Positions 33,857 to 43,028 are shown, counted from the stretch's first letter. The stretch: 64,000 nt of DNA from GCA-003244245 sp036266995 (GCA_036266995.1 DATAWX010000043.1:12447-76446); one strand, 5' to 3'. Notes: generated by a model from the sequence alone, not told the origin. Numbers and translations: made by a program.

Positions 33857-34906
33857 TCAGCCGATCCGGCTCATCGCGGTGACCTGCCTCCACGGCACCG
33901 GGACGACCTTCACCACGTCGCCGCTTTGTGGCGCGTTGACATAGAAACCGTTCCCGACGTAGATGCCGATGTGGCTGATCGGGGAGTAGAGTGCAATGAG
34001 GTCGCCCGGCTGCAGATCGGAACGACCGACGGTACGACCCATCCGCGCCTGCTCCTCGGCCGAGTGCGGCAGACCGGGCATCCCCGCCTGCTCGAACGCC
34101 CACTTCACCAGACCAGAGCAATCGAACGTGATCGGGCCGTCTCCGCCCCAGACGTACGCCGAGCCTTGTTTGCTCAGCGCGATCCGCGCCGCCTGGACCG
34201 CGGTACCCGTGCCGACGAGGTTGATCGGAAAGTGGATGTCACCACCGAAGAAGTAGACGGCGCGCTGTTGGCGGGTCAGCTCCGCGAGACGCTTGGTGAC
34301 AACCTGAATCTGACGATCCATGTCGGCGCGGGAACGGGTCAGATCGTCTTCGAGCCGCACCGCATCGCGTTCGGCTTGGCCAGCCCGAGCCGCCGCGTCG
34401 CTCGTCGACTGCTCTGCGTGCCTGGTTTGCACGACGGCGCCGGTGAGCCGATCCAAGGCCTGCTTGTTGTCCACCGCGAGCATGTCCAACGCCGACATCT
34501 GGTCCAGGAAGTCCTGGGGGGAGTCACTGACCAGTAGGGCGGACAGCCGGTTGAGTCGCGCACCCTGGAATGAGGCGTTGGTCAGCCTGTCGACCTGACC
34601 GCGGTACTGGCCCTGGACCGCCCTGGCGCGCTCTGCGGCGGCCTGAGCGGCGCTGGCGTCAGCCCTGGCCCGGTCCAGGTCCGCGCGGCGGGCAGTCAAC
34701 TGGTCGCCGGCATAGTGCCACCGCTCTGTGAGCACCTCAGCTTGCCGATTGAGGTCGGCTAGCTGCTGTGCGGCATCTCCGGGCACCGAGGGGTCGGCGG
34801 TGGCTGCCATGGGCATCTGCGTGACCAGGGCAACCACGGTTGCGGCGGTCATCACAGCCGAGACACCGCGGTTGACTACACCGCGCTTCCGATGATGCGG
34901 CGACAC
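33857..34906 (-). CDS. Secreted NlpC/P60 peptidoglycan hydrolase (RipC-like), copy 1
   Basis: 349 aa. A signal peptide (VVNRGVSAVMTAATVVALV, Ala-rich cleavage region) is followed by a long coiled coil (about residues 40-215) and the C-terminal NlpC/P60 domain. The catalytic Cys is in FDCSGLVKWAFEQAG (about 264) and His in SHIGIYVGNGFY; the third polar position is Asn in VNAPQSGD. It is expected to cut D-Glu-mDAP stem-peptide bonds. The coiled coil resembles that of FtsEX-regulated RipC (Rv2190c). A paralogue lies 0.6 kb away. Confidence 0.9.
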   Translation of the reverse strand: MSPHHRKRGVVNRGVSAVMTAATVVALVTQMPMAATADPSVPGDAAQQLADLNRQAEVLTERWHYAGDQLTARRADLDRARADASAAQAAAERARAVQGQYRGQVDRLTNASFQGARLNRLSALLVSDSPQDFLDQMSALDMLAVDNKQALDRLTGAVVQTRHAEQSTSDAAARAGQAERDAVRLEDDLTRSRADMDRQIQVVTKRLAELTRQQRAVYFFGGDIHFPINLVGTGTAVQAARIALSKQGSAYVWGGDGPITFDCSGLVKWAFEQAGMPGLPHSAEEQARMGRTVGRSDLQPGDLIALYSPISHIGIYVGNGFYVNAPQSGDVVKVVPVPWRQVTAMSRIG

Positions 34907-35095
34907 GTCGCGGCTATCTCCTCTTCCTAGGACCGCCTACCCTGCCGCCCGGGTCGGGCGGCATCTATCGCAAGGTTTCGGGAAGATTACGAAAGGTCAC
35001 CAACGATGTCACCACCGGCAACCGAGATATGGGGCAGAGTGGCCCTTGGGCACGATGGGCGTCACCGTGACCGCCGGCGTCATCGGCTCGGCCGA

Positions 35096-35380
35096 TCAGC
35101 TTATGTGCCGCCTGGACCGTTCACAGTCAGTTGCGGACCGTTCAGCGTTGTCGCGCCGGTAGTCCCCAGAACAAGCACCCGGTCCCGTCGTTCGGTCAGC
35201 TCCGCCCCGATCCACCAACTGCAGGCGGGGCACCATGCCAACCTCGGCCAAGGTGTCCAGCGCCAGCCGCTCAGTGCCGTCCAGCTCTACGCCGCCCGGT
35301 AGGGTTCCGAGCAGCACCGTGATGACGCAGTCCTGGCAGGCCACGCCACGCACTTCACACCGGTCGCAATCCACGATCAT
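35096..35380 (-). CDS. Small CxxC-CxxC protein between two hydrolases
   Basis: 94 aa. The N-terminus MIVDCDRCEVRGVACQDC carries four cysteines in CxxC-x6-CxxC spacing, probably a zinc or iron site. The middle, VTVLLGTLPGGVELDGTERL and AEVGMVPRLQLV, is conserved in many Actinobacteria; the last ~30 residues are arginine-rich and may be poorly conserved. GGAGAG precedes the ATG. No function is known. It sits between two NlpC/P60 genes on the same strand. Confidence 0.7.
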   Translation of the reverse strand: MIVDCDRCEVRGVACQDCVITVLLGTLPGGVELDGTERLALDTLAEVGMVPRLQLVDRGGADRTTGPGACSGDYRRDNAERSATDCERSRRHIS

Positions 35381-35502
35381 GTCGCTCTCCGTCTCTGTCG
35401 TGACTTAGTCACTGCGGACGGTAGACGGTGACCCTGACAATGCCGGATGACGCAACGTCCCGACGCATTCCACCACCACGTTCCGGCCTCCGGAAGGTGG
35501 TC

Positions 35503-36543
35503 TCAACCAATCCGGCGGATTGCCGTGACATCTCGCCATGGAACTCTAGAGACCTTGACCACATCGCCGCTCTGCGGCGCATTGAGGTAGAGCCCGTTGC
35601 CTACGTAGATGCCGATGTGACTTACCGGCGAATACAGCGCAATCAGGTCTCCTGGTAGCAGGCCGGAGACCACCGGGGTCCCCACTCTGGACTGGTCGTA
35701 GGCCACCCGCGGCAGGCTGACCCCGACCTGACGGTAGGCCCACATAACCAGACCTGAGCAATCGAAGGTGGTCGGCCCCTCGGCGCCCCAGATATACGGT
35801 GCTCCCTGTCGGGTCAGAGCAGCCCGAAGAGCCCTGATCCCGATGGTGTCACCGGCTATGTCAAGCGGATAGTCGGTGAATCCTTCGGAGGCATAGTGGG
35901 AAAACTCCTCAGCCGTGAGCTTGCCGAGGCGCTCCTGCACCAGATTGATCTGGCGACCCATCTCAAGCCGTGCCTGGGCGACGTCACCAGCTATCCGGGC
36001 GGCGTCAAGCTCGGCGACTGCCGCTCGAGTCTCGGCGTCGGTTGCGGCAAGCTTGGCCTGCTCAGTCCGGGAAACGGCGGCTGCGAGCTTGTCCATCGCT
36101 GCCCTGTTACTCGCCGCCAGCACGTCCAGGGCGGACATCTGGTCCATGAATTGTTGCGGCGAGTCGCTGATCAGCATCGCGGTCAGGCTGCTGACTCGGA
36201 CGCCCTCGAAGGTGGCGCTGGTCAGCCGATCCACCTGCGCACGGAACGTACTCTGAGCCGCGCGGGCTTGATCGGCGACAGCCGTGGCGGCCGCCGCGTC
36301 GCTATGCGCCCGCTCGGCATCAGCCCGACGAGCCTCCAGCCGGTCCGTAGCCAGTTTCCACTGCTCGGTGATCACCTCGGCCTGGCGGCTCAACGCTCGA
36401 GCCTGAGCAACGGTCCCGTCAGGACCGGGTGGGCCCGGGGCTGGATCGGCTGCTGCGAGCGCTGGTGGCGTGCTCAGCACGGCAGCGAAGGCCACGGCAG
36501 CCGCCACGCTCCGAAACATGCGGTTCCGACGATGAGACACCAC
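35503..36543 (-). CDS. Secreted NlpC/P60 peptidoglycan hydrolase (RipC-like), copy 2
   Basis: 346 aa with the same plan as copy 1: signal peptide (VAAAVAFAAVLSTPPALAA), coiled coil at about 45-215 and a C-terminal NlpC/P60 domain with FDCSGLVMWAYRQVG (Cys near 261) and SHIGIYVGNGLYLNAPQSGD. The two are clearly tandem paralogues; even their translation-start regions are alike (AGGAGAT-GGCCGCG before GTG-TCT/TCG). Divergence is highest in the linker before the catalytic domain. Confidence 0.9.
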   Translation of the reverse strand: MVSHRRNRMFRSVAAAVAFAAVLSTPPALAAADPAPGPPGPDGTVAQARALSRQAEVITEQWKLATDRLEARRADAERAHSDAAAATAVADQARAAQSTFRAQVDRLTSATFEGVRVSSLTAMLISDSPQQFMDQMSALDVLAASNRAAMDKLAAAVSRTEQAKLAATDAETRAAVAELDAARIAGDVAQARLEMGRQINLVQERLGKLTAEEFSHYASEGFTDYPLDIAGDTIGIRALRAALTRQGAPYIWGAEGPTTFDCSGLVMWAYRQVGVSLPRVAYDQSRVGTPVVSGLLPGDLIALYSPVSHIGIYVGNGLYLNAPQSGDVVKVSRVPWRDVTAIRRIG

Positions 36544-36919
36544 CCGCGGCCATCTCCTGTTCTCGGACCATCAATGTCCGGCGGCGTGACTGGAAACGGG
36601 AGAGGCCCCCCCGCATGTCACCTAACGGCACGCCGGACACATGGGCGCGGGTCTTCACTCCAACGACGAGACCATGCCGCCCAACCGTGCGGTTTCCCCA
36701 ACGTTGATTACTTTCCGTCACAATTCTCCGGATTGCCGGCACAGTCAGTGATAGCACAGCCCAAGTCGGTGGCTCTTCAAGTACTACCAACCCGCTGCTG
36801 AGATGCTCCTCAAGGCAGCCAACCCGGCCGCAGGCGTGCGGGCACATGAGGGGCAAGTTGGTGGTGGTTTGAGACGCCCATAGGGAGGGTTGGTGGTACT
36901 TGAAGAGCCGCTAACTGGG
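36544..36919. other. Gene-free 376-bp interval with nested inverted repeats
   Basis: No coding frame with protein-like composition is seen. It holds the upstream leader of NlpC/P60 copy 2 (about 36544-36720) and a long inverted repeat (36771-36909) towards trpD. Confidence 0.6.
36771..36909. repeat. Long inverted repeat downstream of trpD
   Basis: Arms of 23 bp match at 22 positions: GGCTCTTCAAGTACTACCAA plus CCC (36771-36793), and GGGTTGGTGGTACTTGAAGA plus GCC (36887-36909). The 93-bp loop contains an inner imperfect pair (CTCAAGGCAGCCAAC against GTTGGTGGTGGTTTGAG) that repeats the GTTGGTGGT word, giving a nested structure. It could be a terminator or a short miniature repeat element. Confidence 0.6.
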
Positions 36920-36924
36920 TTAGC
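36910..36924 (-). terminator. Short hairpin at the trpD stop
   Basis: GCTAAC-TGG-GTTAGC; the trpD TAA lies inside one arm. Six-bp stem. Confidence 0.35.
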
Positions 36925-37981
36925 GAACAGAAGCGGACAGGTCGGTGGTCAGTTTCGTCCAGCGCTTCAACATCTCCGATGCAGCCCCTGAATCCACAGC
37001 GTCGGCGGCGCGCTGGAGCATCTCTCCGATATCGCCGGCCAGGTCACCGGTGGAACCGCGGTGCGCGACAAGCGCCGCGGCGGCGTTGAGGAGCACAGCG
37101 TCTCGTACCGGACCGGGCGCGCCGGCGAGCAAGCGCCGCACTGCATCGGCATTGACGGCGGCATCTCCGCCGCGTAGTTCCTCACCGCCGGCCACCGGCA
37201 CGCCCAGCGCAGCCGGGTCCAACTGGTCAAGCCGCACCGCGCCGCCGTCGACCACCCACACCGAGGTGGTGGTCGTGGTGGTGATCTCGTCGAGCCCATC
37301 GTCACCACGCACCACCAGGGCACTCACCCCGCGATCGGCGAGCACCTGAGCCATGACCGGCGCCATCCGAAGATCCGCGCAACCCACCAGCGCGGCGCCC
37401 GGCTGCGCCGGATTGATCAGTGGACCGAGGAAGTTGAAGGCCGTGGGGACCCCGATCTCCCGGCGTACCCCGGCCGCGTGCCGCATCGCGGGGTGGTACA
37501 GGGGCGCGAAGCAGAATCCAATCCCCGCGTCGGCGACGCATTGCGCTACCTGCTCCGGTCCGAGATCGATCGCCACTCCGAGTGCCTCGAGCACGTCCGC
37601 GGCACCGCATAGCGACGAGGCCGCACGGTTACCGTGCTTGACCACCGGCGCGCCGGCAGCGGCAGTCACCAGCGCGGCCATCGTGGAGATGTTGACCGTC
37701 TGCGCTTGGTCGCCTCCGGTGCCGACCACATCGACAGCCCGCTGGGCGACGTGCACCCGGCGGCCGTGCGAAAGCATGCTGTCGGCCAGGCCCGCGATCT
37801 CCGCTGGAGTCTCGCCCTTGACCCGCAGCGCCACCACGAACGCGGCTAACTGCGCCTGCGTAGCCACTCCGGACATCACCTGGTCCATCGCCCAGGTGGC
37901 GTCCTGAATGTCCAGGTCCGTACCGGCGATCAGCTGGCTGAGCAACGCCGGCCAGCTTCGGGAACGCGTCGGCGCCACCAT
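36920..37981 (-). CDS. trpD: Anthranilate phosphoribosyltransferase
   Basis: 353 aa (Rv2192c is 370). Motifs include VVGTGGDQAQTVNIST (PRPP site), KHGNRAASSLCGAADVLEALG and FNFLGPLINPA, with DGLDEIT near the metal site. It transfers phosphoribose to anthranilate in tryptophan synthesis. The usual second Ser/Lys in the NRxxSS loop is Leu here. It follows the receiver-like gene by 11 bp, so the two are likely co-transcribed, as in other Actinobacteria. Confidence 0.95.
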   Translation of the reverse strand: MVAPTRSRSWPALLSQLIAGTDLDIQDATWAMDQVMSGVATQAQLAAFVVALRVKGETPAEIAGLADSMLSHGRRVHVAQRAVDVVGTGGDQAQTVNISTMAALVTAAAGAPVVKHGNRAASSLCGAADVLEALGVAIDLGPEQVAQCVADAGIGFCFAPLYHPAMRHAAGVRREIGVPTAFNFLGPLINPAQPGAALVGCADLRMAPVMAQVLADRGVSALVVRGDDGLDEITTTTTTSVWVVDGGAVRLDQLDPAALGVPVAGGEELRGGDAAVNADAVRRLLAGAPGPVRDAVLLNAAAALVAHRGSTGDLAGDIGEMLQRAADAVDSGAASEMLKRWTKLTTDLSASVR

Positions 37982-37992
37982 GCCGCGCGGGT

Positions 37993-38406
37993 TCAGCCGT
38001 TCGCTGTCTGTGGCAGACGCGCGCGGAGCACTTCGGCCACCGTCTCAGCGGCAGTCAACGGATCCAGCGGATGCACGATCACCGCGTCGGCCTGCGACCA
38101 GACCGCCAACCAGCGGTCGTCCCTGCGTCGCACGGCGACGATCACCGGCGGGCACTGTGCGATCTCATTCTTGAGCTGGCGAGAGAGCCCCATCCCTCCG
38201 GTGGGCTGCGCCTCACCGTCCAGTATCGCCAGGTCCACCCGACCCGCGTCGACTTCGGTCAGCACCTCGGCGATCGTCGCGGCCTCGATGTAGCTCACCC
38301 GGCCGACGTCGGCTGCGGGACGCCGCCCAACAGCGTTGATGATGGCCTCGCGCACTTCCGGCCGGTGACTGAAGACCAGCACGGTGGTGGCGCTCGGAGC
38401 ATTCAT
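37993..38406 (-). CDS. Receiver-domain-like (response regulator) protein
   Basis: 137 aa from the ATG at 38406. The fold matches CheY: TTVLVFSHRPEVREAI (acidic pocket replaced by SHRPE), phospho-acceptor candidate Asp in VDLAILDGEAQ, and VIVAVRRRDDRWL then DAVIVHPLDPL. No output domain is present. The degenerate acidic pair (usually DD after strand 1) suggests it may not be phosphorylated normally. Its conserved place beside trpD and the cytochrome genes is seen in Streptomyces too; its role is unknown. Confidence 0.8.
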   Translation of the reverse strand: MNAPSATTVLVFSHRPEVREAIINAVGRRPAADVGRVSYIEAATIAEVLTEVDAGRVDLAILDGEAQPTGGMGLSRQLKNEIAQCPPVIVAVRRRDDRWLAVWSQADAVIVHPLDPLTAAETVAEVLRARLPQTANG

Positions 38407-38665
38407 GATTCGTCGAGGTCCTCGGTGTCGGGTGTCCCTGGACGGCCCCGTACGTGAGAGGGTGCACCACGAGGCATCAGCGGGTCGGATGGTATGTCGA
38501 GGGTATACGGGCAATCACGGTGCTCACGCGGGGCCGCATCACGTGACTCTGCGTGTCAGTATCCGCCGTCGTCTACCGCTGTTCGAGCGACTTCAGTGTT
38601 GCGGTCGTCACTCTTCGCCGCATTCACCCGCCCCGGTCCAGCTGAGGTCGGTGGCGTTAGTCATA

Positions 38666-39304
38666 ATGCTCAGCGTGACCCCCTCGTCCAGCCTGGCAGC
38701 GCCCTCGATCAGTCAACGGGTGCACTCGCTGAACCGGCCCAACATGGTCAGCGTTGGTACGATCGTCTGGCTGTCCAGTGAGCTGATGTTCTTCGCCGGT
38801 CTCTTCGCGATGTTCTTCACGGTGAAGGCACAGCATGACGGCCCGTGGCCCCCGGTCCTGGCATCCACCGGGGAGCCGATCCACCTCGACGTGCCCTACG
38901 CGCTGGTGATCACGATCGTCCTGGTCGCGTCGTCGTTCACGTGTCAGTGGGGCGTGTTCAAGGCGGAGCAGGGCGATGTATTCGGGCTACGGCTCTGGTA
39001 CTCGATCACGTTCGCGATGGGCCTGTTCTTCGTCTTGGGCGCCGCGAACGAGTACCGCATGATGGTCGGTGAGGGAATCACCATCCCATCAGGCGCCTTC
39101 GGGACTGTGTTCTACCTGCTCACCGGGTTTCACGCGTTGCATGTGACCGGTGGCCTGATCGCGTTCATCTTCCTGATCATCCGGACGAAGCTGAGCAAGT
39201 TCACCCCAGCACAGGCCACTTCTGCGATCGTGGTGTCGTACTACTGGCACTTCGTCGACGTGGTGTGGATCGGTTTGTTCGCCGTCATCTATATCTTGCC
39301 GTAG
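38666..39304 (+). CDS. ctaE: Cytochrome c oxidase subunit III
   Basis: 212 aa (Rv2193 is 203) from the ATG at 38666; a GTG three codons later is possible. Five hydrophobic helices and subunit III motifs: MVSVGTIVWLSSELMFFAGLFAMFF, TGFHALHVTGGLIAFI and SYYWHFVDVVWIGLFAVIYI. It belongs to the aa3 oxidase of the actinobacterial bc-aa3 supercomplex. It is first in the ctaE-qcrCAB cluster. Confidence 0.95.
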   Translation: MLSVTPSSSLAAPSISQRVHSLNRPNMVSVGTIVWLSSELMFFAGLFAMFFTVKAQHDGPWPPVLASTGEPIHLDVPYALVITIVLVASSFTCQWGVFKAEQGDVFGLRLWYSITFAMGLFFVLGAANEYRMMVGEGITIPSGAFGTVFYLLTGFHALHVTGGLIAFIFLIIRTKLSKFTPAQATSAIVVSYYWHFVDVVWIGLFAVIYILP

Positions 39305-39388
39305 TACCGCAGCCAGGGGGCCGCTGAGGGAGGCCCTGATCCGGCTAGAGCACCGACCGGAACGAGACAGCAGGGGTAGCCGAGACCG

Positions 39389-40246
39389 ATGAGCAACGAC
39401 GACAAACCCGACGGCCGACCAGGCCCCACTGGATCGGACTCAACGAGGTCGTCGGGCCGAGGAGAGCGGCGGGCGGGACACAGCCGCTTGCGTCGGCGGT
39501 TGTCGGGGATGCTCGCACTCGGCGTGGCGTTGCTGTCTGCTGGCGCCCTGTATGCGGTTTTCGCTCCGCAGGCCCAGGTCGCGCGCGCCCAGGAAGATCC
39601 AGCACTGGTACGCCAGGGCGAACAGCTCTACAACAACGCCTGCATCAGCTGCCACGGCGCGAACCTCCAGGGAGTGAGCTCCCGCGGGCCGAGCCTGATT
39701 GGTGTCGGCGAGGCCGCGGTGTACTTCCAGGTCTCCACCGGGCGGATGCCAGCGACCCGTCAGGAAGCGCAGATCGGCAAGAAGCCGGTCCGGTACACCC
39801 CCCAGGAGATCGACGCGCTGGGCGCCTTCGTCCAAGCAAACGGTGGCGGCCCGGTGGTACCGACGGGCAGCCTGGCCGGCGGCGACCCGGCTCACGGTGG
39901 TGACCTTTTCCGGCTCAACTGCGCCTCCTGCCACAACTTCACCGGACGCGGTATCGCACTGTCCTCCGGGAAGTACGCTCCCGCCATCGAGGACGTGAAC
40001 CCCCAGCAGATCTACAGCGCGATGATCAGCGGACCGCAGAGTATGCCCAGGTTCTCCGACAAGCAGCTGACTCCGCAGGATAAGCGGGACATCATCGCCT
40101 ACGTGCAGTCGGGAGTGGAGCAAGGAAACAACCCAGGCGGCTACTCCCTCGGCGGCTTCGGGCCGGTTCCAGAGGGTTTGATCTCGTGGATTGTCGGTAT
40201 CTCGGCGCTGGTCGGCGTGACACTGTGGATCGGATCGAAGGCATGA
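39389..40246 (+). CDS. qcrC: Diheme cytochrome c subunit of the bc1 complex
   Basis: 285 aa. Two CxxCH heme sites, NACISCHG and NCASCHNF, mark it as the diheme cytochrome cc that replaces soluble cytochrome c in Actinobacteria. N-terminal TM segment LALGVALLSAGALYAVF and a C-terminal TM anchor (LISWIVGISALVGVTLWIG). The stop overlaps the qcrA ATG (ATGA). Confidence 0.95.
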   Translation: MSNDDKPDGRPGPTGSDSTRSSGRGERRAGHSRLRRRLSGMLALGVALLSAGALYAVFAPQAQVARAQEDPALVRQGEQLYNNACISCHGANLQGVSSRGPSLIGVGEAAVYFQVSTGRMPATRQEAQIGKKPVRYTPQEIDALGAFVQANGGGPVVPTGSLAGGDPAHGGDLFRLNCASCHNFTGRGIALSSGKYAPAIEDVNPQQIYSAMISGPQSMPRFSDKQLTPQDKRDIIAYVQSGVEQGNNPGGYSLGGFGPVPEGLISWIVGISALVGVTLWIGSKA

Positions 40247-41379
40247 GCGGACACGGGGGCGATACCGGAGGGCGGGCTGGGCAGCGGCGGCTCCCTAGCG
40301 ATTCCGACCTGTCGACATCGAGTCGCGAAGAGCTGGTCCGGCTGGGCTCGGCGCTGGACGGGGTAACCATCGAGCACCGGGAGAATCCCTTCCCGGTGCC
40401 GGGTACCCGTGCCGAGAAGCGCACCGAACGCAGGGTCGCGCGGTGGTTCCTCATCGCCGCGCTGACCGGGCTGGGTTTTCTGGCCGCCTACCTGTTCCTG
40501 CCCTTCGAATATGCACCGCCGGGAAGCCCGGGCAGCCAGCTGTACCAGCTTTACACGCCGATCATCGGGGTGCTCTTCGGGCTGACGGTATTCGCCATCG
40601 GCGCGGGGACGATCGCATACGCCAAGGATCTGCTACCGCATGAGACCGCGGTGCAGGAGCGTCACATCGGTGGCTCCGCCGAGGTCGACCGGCGGACAAT
40701 GGGTGCGATCCTCGCCGACTCTGCTGCCAGCAGTCAGATCGCCCGGCGGTCCATGATCAAAAGATCGGCCGGGCTCGGGGCCGGAGTTTTCGGTATCGGA
40801 GTGGGGGTCTTCGCGCTGGGCGGCCTCGTGCGCAACCCATGGAAGGGCGGAGATCGCGCCGCGCTGTGGGTCACACCCTGGGCCTCGTACAACGGTGAGC
40901 CAGTGTTCCTTCGCTACGACTCCGAGCAACTCGCCCTGGCGCGGCCGGAAGACCTGGCATCGGGCAGCATCGCGACGGTCTTCCCGTACAAGCGATCCTG
41001 GTCGGAGCAGCAGGCACACGATGCGCTGCGTGCATCCGACAGCCCGGTGATGCTCATTCGGTTGCGCCCTGAGCAGGCAGCACAGGTAATCCAACGGAGG
41101 GGCCAGGTCGACTTCCACTACGGCGACTTCTATGCGTATTCGAAGATCTGCACCCACCTGGGCTGCCCCGCTTCGCTGTACGAATCTCAGGACGCTCGGT
41201 TGCTGTGCCCATGCCACCAGTCGCAGTTCAACATGCTGGAGTACGCCAAGCCGATCTTCGGTCCAGCTACCAGGGCCTTGCCACAGTTGCATATCGACGT
41301 GAACGATGAGGGATACTTCTACGCCAAGGGCGACTTCATCGAGCCCATCGGACCGGCGTTCTGGGAGCGGAGGTCATGA
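40243..41379 (+). CDS. qcrA: Rieske iron-sulfur subunit of the bc1 complex
   Basis: 378 aa, shorter at the N-terminus than M. tuberculosis QcrA (429). Three hydrophobic helices are typical of actinobacterial Rieske proteins (WFLIAALTGLGFLAAYLFL; GVLFGLTVFAIGAGTI; GAGVFGIGVGVFALGG). The 2Fe-2S ligands are in CTHLGCP and CPCHQSQF. ATGA overlaps join it to qcrC upstream and qcrB downstream. Confidence 0.95.
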   Translation: MSGHGGDTGGRAGQRRLPSDSDLSTSSREELVRLGSALDGVTIEHRENPFPVPGTRAEKRTERRVARWFLIAALTGLGFLAAYLFLPFEYAPPGSPGSQLYQLYTPIIGVLFGLTVFAIGAGTIAYAKDLLPHETAVQERHIGGSAEVDRRTMGAILADSAASSQIARRSMIKRSAGLGAGVFGIGVGVFALGGLVRNPWKGGDRAALWVTPWASYNGEPVFLRYDSEQLALARPEDLASGSIATVFPYKRSWSEQQAHDALRASDSPVMLIRLRPEQAAQVIQRRGQVDFHYGDFYAYSKICTHLGCPASLYESQDARLLCPCHQSQFNMLEYAKPIFGPATRALPQLHIDVNDEGYFYAKGDFIEPIGPAFWERRS

Positions 41380-43028
41380 GCGCGATGACGACGCCGTCCA
41401 AGGCGGCCCAGGCGGCCGAAGAGCTCGATCAGCGATTTCACCTGGCCGCTGGCATGCGCCGCCAGGTCAACAAGGTCTTCCCGACGCACTGGTCGTTCAT
41501 GCTCGGCGAGATCGCCCTGAACACCTTCATCGTGCTGCTGCTGTCCGGGACGTACCTGACGCTGTTCTTCGACCCGTCCATGGAGGACGTCACGTACAAC
41601 GGCGTCTACTCGAACCTCCGCGGGATCGAGATGTCCCGGGCGTTCGAGTCGACCCTGCAGCTGTCCTTCGACGTCCGAGGCGGGCTGTTCATCCGCCAGG
41701 TGCATCACTGGGCGGCGCTGCTGTTCGTCGCAGCCATCGTGGCGCACATGTTCCGTACCTTCTTCACCGGAGCGTTCCGCAAGCCGCGCGAGACGAACTG
41801 GGCGATCGGCGTCACCATAGCGATCCTGGCCGGGCTGGAGGGTCTCACCGGCTACTCACTACCTGACGACCTGCTCTCGGGAACCGGGCTGCGGATCATC
41901 TCCGCGATCATCATGTCGCCACCGGTGATCGGCACCTGGATGCAGTGGGCGATCTTCGGCGGCGAGTTCCCCGGCAACCTGATCATTCCGCGGTTCTTCA
42001 TCGTCCACGTGCTGCTCATCCCGGGCATCCTGCTCGCGCTCATCGCCGTGCACCTCGGACTGGTCTGGTACCAGAAGCACACGCAGTTCCCCGGGCCAGG
42101 ACGGACCGAGCGCAACGTGGTCGGCGTCCGCATCCTGCCGGTCTTCGCGACGAAGGCCAGCGGATTCGCGCTGACGAACATCGGTGTGATTTGCCTCATG
42201 GCCGGGTTGTTCCAGATCAACCCGATCTGGAACTTCGGACCGTACAACCCTGCTCAGGTGTCGGCGGCCTCGCAACCAGACTGGTATGTCGGTTGGCTCG
42301 ACGGCTCCACCCGGCTGTGGCCTGCCTGGGAGATCTACCTGGGTCACTACATGATCCCCGCATCGTTCTGGCCAACGATGGTGATCCCCGCCGTCATGTT
42401 CGCCCTTGCGTTTGGATACCCCTCCATCGAGCGCAAGCTCACCAAGGACAACGCCTCGCACAACCTGCTGCAGCGGCCGCGAGACGTCCCGGTGCGAACG
42501 GGCTTGGGCATGATGGCAGCCTCGTTCATGTTCGTGCTGCTGCTCTCGGGCGGCAACGACGTCATCGCGTACACGTTCGACATCTCGTTGAACGCCACCA
42601 CCTGGGCGGGCCGCATCGGTCTGCTGTTGCTGCCACCGATCGCGTACTACGTCACCTACCGGATCTGCCTCGGCCTGCAGCGCGCCGACCGGGCGATCCT
42701 CGAACATGGGATTGAGACCGGCATCATCAAGCGCTTGCCGCACGGTGAGTTCATCGAACTTCACCAGCCTCTCGGCGGAGTCGACGAGCACGGCCATCCC
42801 GTCCCGCTGGAGTACCAGGGTGCGCGGGTGCCCAAGCGGATGAACCAGTTGGGATCGGCCGGCGCTCCGGTACCTGGGTCCACATTCCGGCCAGATCCTG
42901 CGGAGCAGACCAGGGCTCTGGAGGTGGCTCGTCACAACGCCGCCACAGGCAACGGGCTCAGTACCAACGGCAACTCCCACGGCGCAGAACGAAAGGCGCC
43001 CGGTCGTCCTCACCAGCTCAACGACTAA
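41376..43028 (+). CDS. qcrB: Cytochrome b subunit of the bc1 complex
   Basis: 550 aa (about 549 in mycobacteria). Heme b histidines lie in FIRQVHHWAALLFVAAIVAHM and FFIVHVLLIPGILLALIAVHLG; the quinol-oxidation PEWY-like motif appears as QPDWYVGW. The C-terminal extension (from about residue 440) is hydrophilic and proline-rich, as is usual in Actinobacteria. Mycobacterial QcrB is the target of telacebec. Last gene of ctaE-qcrCAB. Confidence 0.96.
   Translation: MSAMTTPSKAAQAAEELDQRFHLAAGMRRQVNKVFPTHWSFMLGEIALNTFIVLLLSGTYLTLFFDPSMEDVTYNGVYSNLRGIEMSRAFESTLQLSFDVRGGLFIRQVHHWAALLFVAAIVAHMFRTFFTGAFRKPRETNWAIGVTIAILAGLEGLTGYSLPDDLLSGTGLRIISAIIMSPPVIGTWMQWAIFGGEFPGNLIIPRFFIVHVLLIPGILLALIAVHLGLVWYQKHTQFPGPGRTERNVVGVRILPVFATKASGFALTNIGVICLMAGLFQINPIWNFGPYNPAQVSAASQPDWYVGWLDGSTRLWPAWEIYLGHYMIPASFWPTMVIPAVMFALAFGYPSIERKLTKDNASHNLLQRPRDVPVRTGLGMMAASFMFVLLLSGGNDVIAYTFDISLNATTWAGRIGLLLLPPIAYYVTYRICLGLQRADRAILEHGIETGIIKRLPHGEFIELHQPLGGVDEHGHPVPLEYQGARVPKRMNQLGSAGAPVPGSTFRPDPAEQTRALEVARHNAATGNGLSTNGNSHGAERKAPGRPHQLND

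Noticed and set aside
34907..35095. Possible c-di-AMP (ydaO) riboswitch upstream of NlpC/P60 copy 1
   Set aside because: NlpC/P60 and Rpf genes often have one, but I cannot find the conserved core or the conserved 3' end on the minus strand. A covariance-model search would be decisive.
36544..36720. Possible c-di-AMP riboswitch upstream of NlpC/P60 copy 2
   Set aside because: A GGGGAAACC and a GGAGTGAAGACC segment are present, but the remaining conserved elements and 3' signature are not.
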